The position numbers and the translations under genes were made by a program. The notes under the pieces are model-generated. The model did no database searches. It had not been told where the DNA came from and saw nothing but the letters and a program-made list of their open reading frames with translations. A DNA stretch of 64,000 bases from Salinibacterium hongtaonis (lineage in GTDB: Bacteria > Actinomycetota > Actinomycetes > Actinomycetales > Microbacteriaceae), in the NCBI RefSeq assembly GCF_003065485.1, contig NZ_CP026951.1, forward strand, positions 1,922,001 through 1,986,000. The letters are read 5' to 3'. Shown here piece after piece: positions 56,592 through 64,000 of this stretch (its first letter is position 1; each line of letters opens with the position of its first letter).

Positions 56592-58046
56592 ATGACCACG
56601 GCCATGACGTCAGCGGAGAACTTCAATCTAGGCACCAGCACAGCGGAATCGCTCGATGGGCGCGAGTTCCACTTCTCCGGCTCCGCCGATATGGCATTCG
56701 ACGTCGGCGCCCTCGTGCTTCTGACTCCGAACGTGGGAAAGCCGCAGTTGGGGCAGATCGAGGAGGTCGAGCGCGCGATTGGTGGTGCGCCGAGGGGCGC
56801 TGGCCGCATTCTCGGCGTCGTCGATGAGGCCGCACACAAGCTCGAAACTCACAGCGCTGAACCGTTCTTTTCTGCATCCGTGCACGCCGCAGATTCGCCG
56901 ACAATCGAGCTGCTGTACGACGAGTGGGGGGCGACGTTAGAGATCGGCACGTTCTATGCGTCACCCACAATCCCCGCCAGACTGCTGCCCCACCGCTTCA
57001 ACAGACACACGTTCTGGTGCGGGCAAAGCGGTTCAGGCAAGACGTATGCGCTGGGCGTCGTGCTCGAACAGCTGCTCCTGCACACCCGTTTGCCTATGGT
57101 TGTGTTCGACCCCAACGGTGACTTCGTCACAATGGCCGAACCCGCCGACGGTGATTCCGATCAGGGTCGATCTCAGAGCGCACTCGCTCGCCGCGACATT
57201 CGCGTGCTCCGCCCCTCCGCGCCAGAACCAGACTCCCTTCGCGTGCGTTTTAGCGACCTCTCCGTGCCGAGCAAGGCTGCCGTGCTGCGACTCGACCCGC
57301 TCACCGACAGAGCGGAACACAACGAGCTCTTGCACCTTGAGGAGTTCGTCAGCGCCTTAGACGCGCGTCAGGTGGTGCCGCAGCTGCGCGAGCACGGGAC
57401 ACCGGCCGCCCTAGATCTGGCGTCACGAATCGAGAACTTGCGCGTCACCGAGTGGGATGTCTGGGCGGGCGGCAGAGAGGCCGTGACCGACATCATCGAG
57501 ACGCGACCGGACGCCACGGTGCTCGATCTCGGCGGCTTTAACTTCGCCGATGAATCTCTCGTCGTGGCGTTGGCGGTGCTCGATGATCTGTGGGCAAAGC
57601 GGGAGCAACGACGCCCTCTGCTCATTGTGATCGACGAAGCCCACAACCTCTGCTCCCCGGATGCGATGACCCCCATGCACGTTGCGGTTCGGGAGCGAAT
57701 CATCCAGATTGCCGCAGAGGGCCGCAAGTTTGGCCTATGGCTTGTGCTGTCGACTCAGCGACCATCGCGCATCGATGCGAGGGTGACTTCCCAGTGCGAC
57801 AACCTGGCGCTCATGAAGATGACATCGCCGGTCGACCTGGCCGAGCTTGGCACCATCTTCGGGTTCGTGCCAGCCGCCATGCTCGCCAGGGCTGCTCGCT
57901 TCTCGCAGGGAGAAGCGCTGTTTGCCGGCGGCTTTGTTCCGGCACCCACAATGGTGCGCATGGCCACCAGGCTCACGCTGGAGGGCGGCACCGACGTGCG
58001 CGTGCCCATCAGAATCGACGAATCCGACCGGGGTGAAACGGTATGA
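56592..58046 (+). CDS. HerA-like ATPase (DUF87-type)
   Basis: A 484-residue P-loop ATPase. Walker A GQSGSGKT is near residue 146, Walker B LLIVIDEAHNL near 344, and the sensor/arginine part STQRPSRID near 385. The N-terminal 110 residues form a HAS-barrel-like domain. These match HerA-type hexameric ATPases used in DNA end resection or plasmid/phage systems. No nurA, SIR2 or DUF4297 partner is adjacent. ATG at 56592 directly follows AGGAGGG; an ATG at 56604 is also possible. Confidence 0.88.
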   Translation: MTTAMTSAENFNLGTSTAESLDGREFHFSGSADMAFDVGALVLLTPNVGKPQLGQIEEVERAIGGAPRGAGRILGVVDEAAHKLETHSAEPFFSASVHAADSPTIELLYDEWGATLEIGTFYASPTIPARLLPHRFNRHTFWCGQSGSGKTYALGVVLEQLLLHTRLPMVVFDPNGDFVTMAEPADGDSDQGRSQSALARRDIRVLRPSAPEPDSLRVRFSDLSVPSKAAVLRLDPLTDRAEHNELLHLEEFVSALDARQVVPQLREHGTPAALDLASRIENLRVTEWDVWAGGREAVTDIIETRPDATVLDLGGFNFADESLVVALAVLDDLWAKREQRRPLLIVIDEAHNLCSPDAMTPMHVAVRERIIQIAAEGRKFGLWLVLSTQRPSRIDARVTSQCDNLALMKMTSPVDLAELGTIFGFVPAAMLARAARFSQGEALFAGGFVPAPTMVRMATRLTLEGGTDVRVPIRIDESDRGETV

Positions 58047-58215
58047 CGTCGGTTCCGTCCGAATCGGCGGCCACGACGGCAACCGGGGCAGGTGGGGCGG
58101 TTTCTGCGCCACGCGGGATGGATTGTGATCTCGATTGTGGACACGACGCTCACCACGACCGGGTGCGGCAATCTCGCTCCTGCGAACCCCGGCGTGCAGA
58201 GCATGGCGGTGTGCG

Positions 58216-58488
58216 TCAGGGGTGTGTCACCGGGTTCACCGAAACCAGCTCGATATTGAGATAGGAGAACACGCTCAGGATGCCTTGCAGGCGCGCCTGG
58301 TCGGGGATCGGCCCCACGAGGTGAGTCCAGCCCGAGGCGACCTCTGTGACTCTAAAGCCCTCTAGCAAAGCCGCGACAGGGTCACTCAGGGTTCCCTTGA
58401 TCACAATCTCGAACAGCGGTGAAGTCACGATGGAGTCCCTCTCGACGCCTCGATCGATCATCCTGCCGACGGTGAAACTGTGCGTCAT
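58216..58488 (-). CDS. Conserved small protein of unknown function
   Basis: A 90-residue soluble protein with alternating strands and helices: SPLFEIVIKGTLSDPVAALL, FRVTEVASGWTHLVGPIPDQ, LQGILSVFSYLNIELVSVNP. The pattern fits a small two-layer alpha/beta domain of the kind found as single-domain actinobacterial proteins. An ATG ten codons in is a possible alternative start. It lies between the HerA-like gene and the LAL regulator on the opposite strand. No function assigned. Confidence 0.75.
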   Translation of the reverse strand: MTHSFTVGRMIDRGVERDSIVTSPLFEIVIKGTLSDPVAALLEGFRVTEVASGWTHLVGPIPDQARLQGILSVFSYLNIELVSVNPVTHP

Positions 58489-58570
58489 CCATGGAGGGTG
58501 AGCGGCACCCGGTTGCGCGTTCAGGGAGCCGGGGTATAGATGACCGCATAGTCACGAAGGGTCTTCACGG

Positions 58571-61015
58571 GTGAACTCATTTTGGGACCGGCTCGACACA
58601 AGCCGACTGATCGATCGGCCGGCGCTCCGACGTGGCCTCGACCGCTCGCTCGGCTCGCGGCTAACCCTCGTTGTGGCGCAGGCTGGCGCAGGCAAAACCA
58701 CCCTGCTGCAGCAGTGGGGCGGCACACGATCCGTCGCCGACAACAGTGCCGGCCCCACGCTGGTTCACTTGGACATTGACGAATCCGACGATGACCCTGC
58801 CCGGTTTGTACGCCATCTGGCCGCGGCCTGCCCTTCGGCCCGGCCATCAGCCGACATCCTCGCCGCCACCGTCGAAACCGGTCTGACCGGGCTCGGGGAA
58901 CCCGCAATCGACGCCATGGCCCTGTCGTTAGGCTCGGCTCAGGAGACCGTCATCATCATTGACAACCTGCAGCGCTTCTCCAATGTTCGACTCGTCGCCG
59001 ACCTGGGAGAACTCATCGCTCGCAGCCCTCGCAACGCGCATTTTATTCTGTCGTCGCGCGTTGACCCGCCCATCGCACTCAGCCGATATCGCCTGCACGA
59101 CGACGTGCTCGAAATACGGCAATCCGATCTCGCCTTCGACCTGGCAGAAGCGGCCGAGCTTCTCACTCTGCTCATCGGCCATCGCCTCTCCGCCGAGCAG
59201 GTGCGGGCATTGTGGATGCGCACGGAGGGTTGGGTCGCTGGCCTCCAGCTCGCGGGTCTCTCTCTGCGGAATAACGCCGATGCCGACGCATTCATCGACG
59301 ACTTCAGCGGCAGTGACAGGATTGTCGCTGACTATCTGAGTGAAGAGGTTCTCTCCAGCCTGTCGAGTGAGCAACGCAGGCTGCTGCTGTGTATGTCAGT
59401 GCTCGACGAGATCAGCGGCGAACTCGTCGATGCGATAACCGGCTCTAGTGGCAACCAGGCGGTGCTCGACTCCCTCGAACGAGAGTCGATGTTTTTGGTG
59501 CCCCTCGACCACCGACACCGGTGGTTTCGCTTTCACCGTCTGTTCAGCGAGCTTCTGCGCTCGCGACTGAGAGCAGAAAGCCCGGCAGATGAGCTGCGCA
59601 TTCTCACCTCCGCTGCCGAATGGAGCCTCACCCACGGCCGAGTGAAACCGGCGATGGCCTATCTTTTGCGAGCCCAGGCCCGAGATGGTGCGCTTGAGGC
59701 CATGCTCGCGACCGCCGCTGACGTCACCGAACATGACGACTCGCTCGACGCGATCCGGTGGCAGCCGTCTTCTGCGGAGCCCTCTTCGCCGGTCGCGCCG
59801 GCAATCTCGGAACGCGTCGATGCCGAAGCCCTCACGGGAGCCCGTCGGCTGCTGACCGAGCCAGAGCATCCCGCCGCGTCGCAGCCGGCAACGGGGCTCG
59901 GATTTGTCGCAGCACAGGTTCTATGGCGCGCACGGCCGGAGGTCTCGCCCGAATCCGCCCAGCGGAGGCTGTCATCTATTCAGTCGCAGATCGCGCGCAA
60001 ACGCCCAGAGAGCCTGCCGCGCGAGGCCGTCGGCGAACTGATCGACGCCCTGGTCTCGGGTGGCCGCGCGCACTTCTTAGCCGGTCATCTTGGCGAAGCT
60101 CGCCAGTGGCTCTCCCGCGCGCTAGATACAGCAGGGGTTGACCCCGTGAATCGAATCCCCGCCAGCAGCGCGCTTGCCCTCGTCGAGGCCTGGTGCGGCA
60201 ACGCTGAGCGAGCCAACTCACTAATTGCTGAGACCCTGCATGCTGCCCGAAAAGCAGAAATGCTCGGGCATCCCGCGATATCGGATGCATACCTTGCCTC
60301 CGTGGTCACCGCCGTCGGTACCGATGAAGCACCGCAGCTGTTCGATGAGCAGCCAGGTGAGACCACCGGGCCAGCGGAGTCGCAGGGAACTCCGGCGGCA
60401 GGTCTGAACCAAGCGGATCTCGGCGCCGAGCCTTCGCCGCCTGCGGCCCTCACTGTGGCATCATCCGCTCTGTTCAGCAGGGCAGTCGCTGCGCTCGCGG
60501 CGGGGGAAACCCAATCGGCGAGGGCGATCGCCACCGCGTGGGCACAGCTGGTGCCCTCCCCCGATGCGATTTCGACCGTGCAACATCGCATCCTGCTCGC
60601 CTGGTTATCCTCCACCGACGAGATTCCGGCGGAGGCGACCCGGCACCTCACAGAAGCGGTCAAGCTTGCCGAAGTGCACGGCCTCGTGGATATCTTCATC
60701 CAAGCCGGCCCCACCATCCTCACACTGCTCGAAACCGTGACGGGGCCGCATGCCTCATTTAGCGCCACGATTCGGATGCGGGCGGGTCAGTCGTGGCAGC
60801 CCCTCGGCAATCGCGTCTTGGCTGATCCGCTCACCGATCGGGAACTCGAGATTCTGGCTTACCTGCCCACCCGCTTTTCGAATGTCGACCTGGCCCGGCG
60901 CTTTTATCTCTCTGTCAACACGATCAAAACGCACATCGCACATATCTATCGCAAGCTCGAAGTGACAGACAGGGATGCCGCAATCGGCCGAGCCCGGGAA
61001 CTCGGCCTGCTCTAG
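58571..61015 (+). CDS. LAL-type LuxR-family transcriptional regulator (MalT-like)
   Basis: An 814-residue STAND ATPase regulator. An N-terminal P-loop AGAGKTTLL lies near residue 38, with VIIIDNLQRF as Walker B. Helical repeats for ligand or partner sensing fill the middle, and the C-terminal LuxR HTH (LTDRELEILAYLPTRFSNVD, then SVNTIKTHIAHIYRKL) spans about 753-813. It starts with GTG. Its stop overlaps the convergent XRE gene stop by four bases. No sugar-catabolic operon is next to it, so its target is not known. Confidence 0.93.
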   Translation: MNSFWDRLDTSRLIDRPALRRGLDRSLGSRLTLVVAQAGAGKTTLLQQWGGTRSVADNSAGPTLVHLDIDESDDDPARFVRHLAAACPSARPSADILAATVETGLTGLGEPAIDAMALSLGSAQETVIIIDNLQRFSNVRLVADLGELIARSPRNAHFILSSRVDPPIALSRYRLHDDVLEIRQSDLAFDLAEAAELLTLLIGHRLSAEQVRALWMRTEGWVAGLQLAGLSLRNNADADAFIDDFSGSDRIVADYLSEEVLSSLSSEQRRLLLCMSVLDEISGELVDAITGSSGNQAVLDSLERESMFLVPLDHRHRWFRFHRLFSELLRSRLRAESPADELRILTSAAEWSLTHGRVKPAMAYLLRAQARDGALEAMLATAADVTEHDDSLDAIRWQPSSAEPSSPVAPAISERVDAEALTGARRLLTEPEHPAASQPATGLGFVAAQVLWRARPEVSPESAQRRLSSIQSQIARKRPESLPREAVGELIDALVSGGRAHFLAGHLGEARQWLSRALDTAGVDPVNRIPASSALALVEAWCGNAERANSLIAETLHAARKAEMLGHPAISDAYLASVVTAVGTDEAPQLFDEQPGETTGPAESQGTPAAGLNQADLGAEPSPPAALTVASSALFSRAVAALAAGETQSARAIATAWAQLVPSPDAISTVQHRILLAWLSSTDEIPAEATRHLTEAVKLAEVHGLVDIFIQAGPTILTLLETVTGPHASFSATIRMRAGQSWQPLGNRVLADPLTDRELEILAYLPTRFSNVDLARRFYLSVNTIKTHIAHIYRKLEVTDRDAAIGRARELGLL

Positions 61016-61242
61016 GCACGCACACTGGTGTCAGGAACGTCGGGCACCCAGGCCAGGATGTCCCCTGGCTGGCATTCGAGAACCCTGCAGATGGCGTCGA
61101 GGGTGGTGAAACGCACCGCCTTGGCCCTGGCGTTTTTGAGAACGGAGATGTTGGCGACCGTGATGCCCACGGCATCCGCAAGCTCGGTTACCGACATTTT
61201 GCGCTTGGCCAAGGCGACATCGAGATTGACGACGATAGCCAT
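61012..61242 (-). CDS. XRE/Cro-CI-type regulator, YozG-like
   Basis: A 76-residue single-domain HTH protein (MSVTELADAVGITVANISVL, then FTTLDAICRVLECQPGDIL). The start ATG at 61242 shares one base with the DUF2975 stop (TGATG), so the pair is translated together; the longer frame upstream belongs to the DUF2975 gene. YozG-like regulators paired with DUF2975 membrane proteins occur widely. Its probable operator, a TATCGAA palindrome, lies before the pair, which suggests autoregulation. Confidence 0.93.
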   Translation of the reverse strand: MAIVVNLDVALAKRKMSVTELADAVGITVANISVLKNARAKAVRFTTLDAICRVLECQPGDILAWVPDVPDTSVRA

Positions 61243-61721
61243 CACACCACCTCGTCCAGATACTGCGCCTGCTCGGATGCTTTGGCCAGCAGACGGCGCA
61301 TGACAATGAGCACGAGGGCGAGGGCTGCGCACGCCGTGGCGACACCGAGTGCCAGCACGACCAGGCCGGGCGGGCCTGCGTCGGCCGTGAGCTGCAGAAT
61401 GAGGAGGATCGCGACCACGATGGCAGTGGCCAGTGCGAGCGAGGCGATCATCGTGTCAACGTATTTGAACGCGCGAGTGCTGAAGATGGCATCGCGTCGC
61501 ACGAGCGACAGCAGCGCCCAGACGCACACGACCACGACCTGGCCGCAGGCGACAAAGAGGATTCCGAGTACGAGGATGGGGATCCGCAAGAATTCGACCT
61601 CGGGGAACTCCGCGGCAGATTCGGCCGCCTGAATCGGCAACAGCACCACCTGCACGAAGACTCCCGCAAGCGCCACGAGCACGAGAAAAACCTTGGACAG
61701 GGCGATTGCCGCTCTGGTCAT
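61242..61721 (-). CDS. DUF2975 membrane protein
   Basis: A 159-residue membrane protein with four segments (about 9-30, 48-70, 93-113 and 122-141). It is typical DUF2975, with the partner XRE gene right after it. ATG at 61721 has AGGAGCAGG upstream. The protein probably acts as sensor or target of the small regulator; evidence for a specific ligand is lacking. In Bacilli, similar pairs are YoaS/YozG. Confidence 0.9.
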   Translation of the reverse strand: MTRAAIALSKVFLVLVALAGVFVQVVLLPIQAAESAAEFPEVEFLRIPILVLGILFVACGQVVVVCVWALLSLVRRDAIFSTRAFKYVDTMIASLALATAIVVAILLILQLTADAGPPGLVVLALGVATACAALALVLIVMRRLLAKASEQAQYLDEVV

Positions 61722-61740
61722 GACCTGCTCCTATCGCTTT

Positions 61741-61767
61741 TCGATACATACATATCGAATTTCGATA
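61741..61767. promoter_or_regulatory. Palindromic operator of the DUF2975/XRE pair
   Basis: TATCGAATTTCGATA (61753-61767) is a perfect 15-bp palindrome, and a further half-site TCGATA lies at 61741-61746, so overlapping inverted repeats cover the region 20-46 bases before the DUF2975 start. A fourth related TATCG occurs at 61732. The spacing fits binding of one or two dimers over the promoter; the adjacent XRE protein is the natural candidate. Confidence 0.7.
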
Positions 61768-61905
61768 CTAAAGCTGGGACCCGGAGATTGCAAGAAAACG
61801 GATTCTCGTCCGCGCCGGCGAACCACAGCGGCACAGCCACAGCGGCGGTGGCACTAGTCCTCAATGACGTCGAGGCGCTGCCTCCGCTGCCCGTTGCCTC
61901 CACTA

Positions 61906-62793
61906 TCAATTGCGGCCACGGCTAGCGCGTGAATCCCCCACTCGCTGCGCCAACGCCACGGCGTCGTGCGGCGCGTGTCCGCGGGCGTCGTTATCGAAAT
62001 ATACGTATACATCGCGCGGCGTGCCGTCTACGACGGAGGTCCCATCGCGCCACCCCGCAATGCGCGACGCCCAGTCGTTGAGCTGCTCATCGGTGTATCC
62101 GCTGGCGTAAAGCTCTTCGGCACCGTGAAGGCGTACGTAGACAAAGGATGCCGTTGTCGCGCCGAATGCTGGCCAGCGCCCCGCCGCATCCGAAACGACC
62201 AGAGCGGTGTCGTATTCGCGCAGCATCGACAGCAGGTCGTCGTTCTCAAAAGTGACCGAACGCGGCTCGAATCCGTAGCGGATCGGCCTATCGTTTTCTA
62301 CCTCAAGCCAGGCGCGGTCACCAATTCGCGCGTCGTGGCGCCTCGCCCGGTGCAGCGCTTCACCTGTCGTGCGAGGAAGCCCCGACAGAAACGCCTCTAG
62401 GGAACGGGGCTCAAAATGCTGCCGCTCTGGCAGCTGCCACAGAATCGGGCCGAGTTGATCGCCCAAGGCCAGCACACCAGAGGCGAAAAAGTTGGCGAGC
62501 GCTGCGTCGACATTCTTCATCCTCAGCATGTGCGTGACGTAGCGGGAGCCTTTGACCGCGAAGACAAAGTCGGCTGGCACCGAGCCGCGCCACCTCAGGT
62601 AGCTGGCGGGGCGCTGAAGCGAGTAGAACGATCCGTTGAGCTCAAGCGTTGACATGCGCTCGCCGACGTATTCGAGCTCCCGCTTATGCGGCAGACCTGG
62701 CGGGTAGAAGTCCCCTCGCCAGCCCGCATAACGCCAGCCCGAGATCCCGACGCGCACACGCCCCGGTCTCTCGGTTGTGGCCACCTCGATCAC
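61906..62793 (-). CDS. DUF72 protein
   Basis: A 295-residue TIM-barrel protein of the DUF72 (YecE-like) family, of unknown activity. Motifs: GISGWRYAGWRGDFYPPGLP at the start, LELNGSFYSLQRPASY, VFAVKGSRYVTHMLR and the C-terminal DVYVYFDNDARGHAPHDA. It starts with GTG at 62793 and is divergent from the serine hydrolase. DUF72 proteins have been suggested to act on DNA or in metal-dependent reactions, but this is not proven. Confidence 0.92.
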   Translation of the reverse strand: MIEVATTERPGRVRVGISGWRYAGWRGDFYPPGLPHKRELEYVGERMSTLELNGSFYSLQRPASYLRWRGSVPADFVFAVKGSRYVTHMLRMKNVDAALANFFASGVLALGDQLGPILWQLPERQHFEPRSLEAFLSGLPRTTGEALHRARRHDARIGDRAWLEVENDRPIRYGFEPRSVTFENDDLLSMLREYDTALVVSDAAGRWPAFGATTASFVYVRLHGAEELYASGYTDEQLNDWASRIAGWRDGTSVVDGTPRDVYVYFDNDARGHAPHDAVALAQRVGDSRASRGRN

Positions 62794-62826
62794 GCCCCGT
62801 TCCTATCGGCGGTTCGCTCCATCCTA

Positions 62827-62854
62827 TGGAGGCGATCCCTCTGGAGGCGATCCC
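62827..62854. repeat. 15-bp-spaced direct repeat in a divergent promoter region
   Basis: TGGAGGCGATCCC occurs twice, at 62827 and 62842, between the DUF72 and serine hydrolase starts. The spacing of about one and a half helical turns could suit a repeated activator site; a slippage duplication is equally likely. Confidence 0.6.
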
Positions 62855-62943
62855 CTCGATAGGGTCGAATAGCATTTCGAGATCGCGCCAACCCCCTGCC
62901 CCCAGGCAAGGACTAACGCCGCCGCCGACGTTGAGGAGATGCC

Positions 62944-63921
62944 GTGTCTGAATCTTTTGCCCACGCGTTCGAATGGGCCAAGCGCCAAACAGATTCTGGT
63001 GCGTTGCCGACCGCTGTTCTTGGCATCGCAACCGCTTCGGGAATTCAGGCGATTGAGGCGTTCGGCGCGTCGGGCTCGCGCCGCGCTCGAGTGGAGGATC
63101 ACTACCGACTCTTCTCCGTAACCAAGCCGCTCGTTGGCCTGGTTGCGGCCCGCATGATCGAGCGGGGGCTCGCAACGCCAGAGACCCCGTTGCAGGCCGA
63201 CATGCCGGCCTTCGGAGCGGCGAGGAGCGACGTCGTGCGCCTGAGCCACTTGGCGAGCCACACATCGGGAATCGCCGAACCCGCGATGGACAGCAGCGCC
63301 GGGCTCGAAGCAGGACTCCTCGGCGAGCAAGACTTCGCCGCTGGCACAGTGTCCCGCTATTCCACGATTGCGTTTGCCGGCATTGCCCGCATGATCGAGG
63401 CTCGCCTATCGACGACCTGGGATGCCGCGGTCGCCGAACTACTCGACCCCATCGGCGCCACGGGCATCACACTCGATGAAGCCTCCGACCCTCACGAGAT
63501 CGCCGACGCAGCCGACGCCGGAGTGGACATCCAGCGCTTCGCTGCCCTGCGCCACCCCGGAGCGGGGCTCATCGGCCGTGCCGAGGACCTGCTCGCCATT
63601 GGCGCGGCATTGCTGCGGGATTCTGGAGAGATCGTGCAGCCGACGACCCTGTCGATGATGCGCCGTCCCCTCACGGGCGACATTCCGCGGCTCGAGCCCT
63701 ACGTCGCCTCCCGCGGCCAGGATTGGGGCTTCACCTGGAACCTCCGCACGCGCGCACCGGGGCTGATTGACCGCGATGTTTACGGTCACGCCGGATGGTC
63801 GGGGGGCCAGTTCTGGGTGCATCCCACGGCCGGTGTTGCCTACGTGCTGCTGACCAACCGTGCGCTCACGCCGGGCGTCGATGCGGACGAACTCGACAAC
63901 GCGGTGGTGTCTCGCACCTGA
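62944..63921 (+). CDS. Beta-lactamase-fold serine hydrolase
   Basis: A 325-residue protein of the class C beta-lactamase/esterase family. The catalytic SxxK is SVTK (Ser58, Lys61), the YxN position is in RYSTIAF and the KTG-equivalent is GHAGWSGG. No signal peptide is visible, so it may be cytosolic, as in EstB-like esterases. It starts with GTG at 62944. The activity may be ester or D-amino-acid peptide hydrolysis; resistance function is not implied. Confidence 0.9.
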   Translation: MSESFAHAFEWAKRQTDSGALPTAVLGIATASGIQAIEAFGASGSRRARVEDHYRLFSVTKPLVGLVAARMIERGLATPETPLQADMPAFGAARSDVVRLSHLASHTSGIAEPAMDSSAGLEAGLLGEQDFAAGTVSRYSTIAFAGIARMIEARLSTTWDAAVAELLDPIGATGITLDEASDPHEIADAADAGVDIQRFAALRHPGAGLIGRAEDLLAIGAALLRDSGEIVQPTTLSMMRRPLTGDIPRLEPYVASRGQDWGFTWNLRTRAPGLIDRDVYGHAGWSGGQFWVHPTAGVAYVLLTNRALTPGVDADELDNAVVSRT

Positions 63922-63970
63922 ACCTCAGCATCGCTGAGCTCGGCGCGAGACCCCCACACGGCGTGACGCT

Positions 63971-64000
63971 CTAGGCGATTTCGCCCGCGGCCTCCTTGAC
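63971..64000 (-). CDS. Partial C-terminus of a minus-strand frame at the window edge
   Basis: On the minus strand the last codons read V K E A A G E I A followed by TAG at 63971. The composition suits a real C-terminus and it sits 49 bp after a convergent gene, but nine codons cannot identify a family. Confidence 0.35.
   Translation of the reverse strand, partial: VKEAAGEIA

Noticed and set aside
58043-58264. 73-codon frame after the HerA-like gene, and a 55-codon frame at 58092-58259
   Set aside because: The ATGA overlap is suggestive for the first, but composition is poor and both run antisense into the 58216-58488 gene; left as a finding rather than a gene.

Overview
The window comes from the chromosome of a G+C-rich actinobacterium, most likely a member of the Microbacteriaceae or a close relative. 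That placement is inferred from gene content and order, not from a database search. The pointers are frequent GTG starts, a mycothiol-type GlcNAc deacetylase, a seven-iron ferredoxin, the long actinobacterial form of DapD, a DUF3117 microprotein, and gene neighbourhoods known from Mycobacterium tuberculosis (ilvB-ilvN-ilvC near serA; MgtE-N/DUF1003/mrp near tatB; an O-methyltransferase; DUF3117; dapE-dapD; fdx, mshB and typA). I see no rRNA, tRNA, CRISPR array, insertion sequence or prophage. This is mostly housekeeping chromosome with a few accessory operons.

Layout. 1-2.1 kb: small membrane protein convergent with serA, with a strong shared terminator. 2.2-7.7 kb: a minus-strand unit with an NMT1/THI5-like ABC importer (binding lipoprotein, ATPase, two permeases), an adenine deaminase-type amidohydrolase and two small membrane proteins. 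7.9-13.1 kb: branched-chain amino acid cluster ilvD-ilvB-ilvN-ilvC. 13.1-19.6 kb: VanZ-like protein, ferritin-like protein divergent from a DEAD-box helicase, PHP phosphoesterase divergent from an EEP-family protein, aminopeptidase P. 19.7-21.2 kb: three-gene stress-type operon (YflT-like protein, AhpD-like protein, AAA ATPase). 21.2-31.6 kb: MgtE-N/CBS protein, DUF1003, Mrp, AlkD-like, GabD2, TatB, O-methyltransferase, DUF3117, DapE/DapD, citrate synthase.

31.7-37.2 kb: ferredoxin overlapping a MshB-like deacetylase fused to a membrane domain, two tandem UPF0114 proteins, a 531-bp gene-poor interval and typA. 37.3-46.3 kb: peptide/nickel-type ABC importer with two paralogous binding lipoproteins (the one beside typA occupies the LpqW position), an enlarged DppB-like permease, a DppC-like permease and a fused DppD-DppF ATPase, with a PH-domain gene inserted on the other strand. 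46.5-52.2 kb: CPBP protease-like protein, then gcvT-gcvH-gcvP under a glycine riboswitch.

52.2-64 kb: a VWA/solute-binding fusion, an alpha/beta hydrolase, a helical conserved protein, a Pr6Pr membrane protein, a HerA-like ATPase, a LAL-type LuxR regulator, an XRE regulator/DUF2975 pair with a palindromic operator, a DUF72 protein, a beta-lactamase-fold serine hydrolase and the last codons of a further minus-strand frame.

How the parts fit: serA, ilvDBNC, dapE/dapD, gltA and gcvTHP give central carbon, serine/glycine, branched-chain and lysine/peptidoglycan metabolism; two ABC systems supply peptides and a nucleobase- or pyrimidine-like compound. Nothing here is a clear new defence or mobile system. 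The best leads are the transporter/adenine deaminase pairing, the MshB-membrane fusion overlapping ferredoxin, the enlarged DppB permease, and the autoregulated-looking XRE/DUF2975 locus.
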